Positions 6,251 to 6,631 of a stretch of 6,631 bases of DNA are shown piece by piece. Below the pieces are notes generated by a model, which did not search any database, had not been told where the DNA came from, and saw only the letters and a program-made list of their open reading frames with translations. This DNA comes from Candidatus Aenigmatarchaeota archaeon (GTDB lineage Archaea > Aenigmatarchaeota > Aenigmatarchaeia > QMZP01): the NCBI GenBank assembly GCA_003663415.1, contig QMZY01000045.1:1-6631 (forward strand). Reading direction: 5' to 3'. Both the position numbers and the translations under genes were made by a program. The number at the start of each line of letters is the position of its first letter. The stretch's first letter is position 1.

Positions 6251-6631
6251 ATGAGCACTGGTATAGTTGGCTATGGGGCGTATATTCCAAGACTTAGAAT
6301 AAAAGCAGAAGAAATAGCGAAAGTGTGGGGCGCAGACGAAGAGAGCATAAAGAGGCTGGTAGGAGAGAAATCGGTTCCTGAGATTGACGAGGACGCTACG
6401 ACCATTGCTGTTGAAGCGAGCAGGGATGCCATTCAAAGAGCAGGGATAAATCCCGAGAAAATAGGAGCTGTTTATGTTGGTTCTGAATCGCATCCTTATG
6501 CTGTCAAACCAACTGCTTCTATTGTGGCAGAAGCTGTTGGAGCCACTCCAAACCTGACAGCAGCTGATTTGGAATTCGCTTGCAAAGCAGGAACAGCAGG
6601 GTTTCAGGCTGCTATGGGTTTAATAGAAGCA
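6251..6631 (+). CDS. Hydroxymethylglutaryl-CoA synthase, archaeal type (5-prime part, cut by window end)
   Basis: The 127 visible residues are the N-terminal third of a protein normally near 350 residues. The enzyme condenses acetyl-CoA with acetoacetyl-CoA to HMG-CoA, the step before HMG-CoA reductase in the mevalonate route to archaeal isoprenoid lipids. The start GIVGYGAYIPRLRIKAEEIA (4-23) is diagnostic of the archaeal enzyme. Glu79 in VGSESHPYAVKPT (76-88) is the expected general acid/base, and Cys111 in LEFACKAGTAG (107-117) is the nucleophile that is acetylated. The third catalytic residue, a His, lies beyond the window. ATG 6251 follows a TATA-like box and lacks a ribosome binding site. 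In many archaea this gene is followed by an acetoacetyl-CoA thiolase and a DUF35 OB-fold protein that form a complex with it; whether that holds here cannot be seen. The open end is the window border, with no sign of breakage. The identification is firm. Confidence 0.95.
   Translation, partial: MSTGIVGYGAYIPRLRIKAEEIAKVWGADEESIKRLVGEKSVPEIDEDATTIAVEASRDAIQRAGINPEKIGAVYVGSESHPYAVKPTASIVAEAVGATPNLTAADLEFACKAGTAGFQAAMGLIEA

Noticed and set aside
6218..6493. 91-residue minus-strand frame opposite the HMG-CoA synthase start
   Set aside because: The plus strand encodes an unmistakable HMG-CoA synthase with catalytic Glu and Cys; the antisense frame has no recognisable features.

Overview
The window is AT-rich and looks archaeal. 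The best evidence is the 3-prime-terminal gene, which is a clear archaeal-type hydroxymethylglutaryl-CoA synthase of the mevalonate (isoprenoid lipid) pathway. It follows a TATA-like box about 25 bases upstream of its ATG and has no ribosome binding site, as expected for a leaderless archaeal transcript. A PadR regulator, an S-layer-type NEW3/CARDB-repeat protein (COG1361-like) and HAE3-type RND exporters fit the same picture. The sequence does not settle the lineage within Archaea; a euryarchaeal or DPANN-type genome are both possible.

Region 1 (14-4572, + strand) is a tightly packed four-gene unit. It holds a secreted, C-terminally membrane-anchored protein with three Ig-like repeats; a PadR-family winged-helix regulator overlapping its 3-prime end by 23 bases; and two consecutive half-size RND/MMPL membrane proteins overlapping each other by 17 bases. 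Each RND half has one N-terminal membrane helix, an extracytoplasmic domain and a five-helix sterol-sensing-like bundle, so together they make the standard 12-helix RND fold. The second half carries an extra stretch of about 190 residues predicted to form long helices or coiled coil. My inference is a self-regulated export system in which the anchored repeat protein works outside the membrane with the RND pair. The junction between the halves lies in an A-rich stretch where removing one A would fuse them into a single protein of about 940 residues, so the split should be verified.

Region 2 (4583-4987, - strand) is a stand-alone IscU/NifU-N-like iron-sulfur scaffold, convergent with the RND operon (10-base gap) and divergent from the next gene. 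It keeps the three ligand cysteines and the Asp near the first one, but has Asp where IscU has His before the third cysteine.

Region 3 (4988-5085) is a 98-base divergent promoter region with a TATA-like palindrome, a second TATA-like element inside an inverted repeat, and a TTAACC direct repeat spaced by 10 bases.

Region 4 (5086-6210, + strand) is an MFS transporter of an uncharacterised subfamily. Region 5 (6251-6631, + strand) is the N-terminal third of HMG-CoA synthase, cut by the window edge. There is no non-genic stretch over 300 bases, and I see no tRNA, rRNA, CRISPR or insertion sequence.
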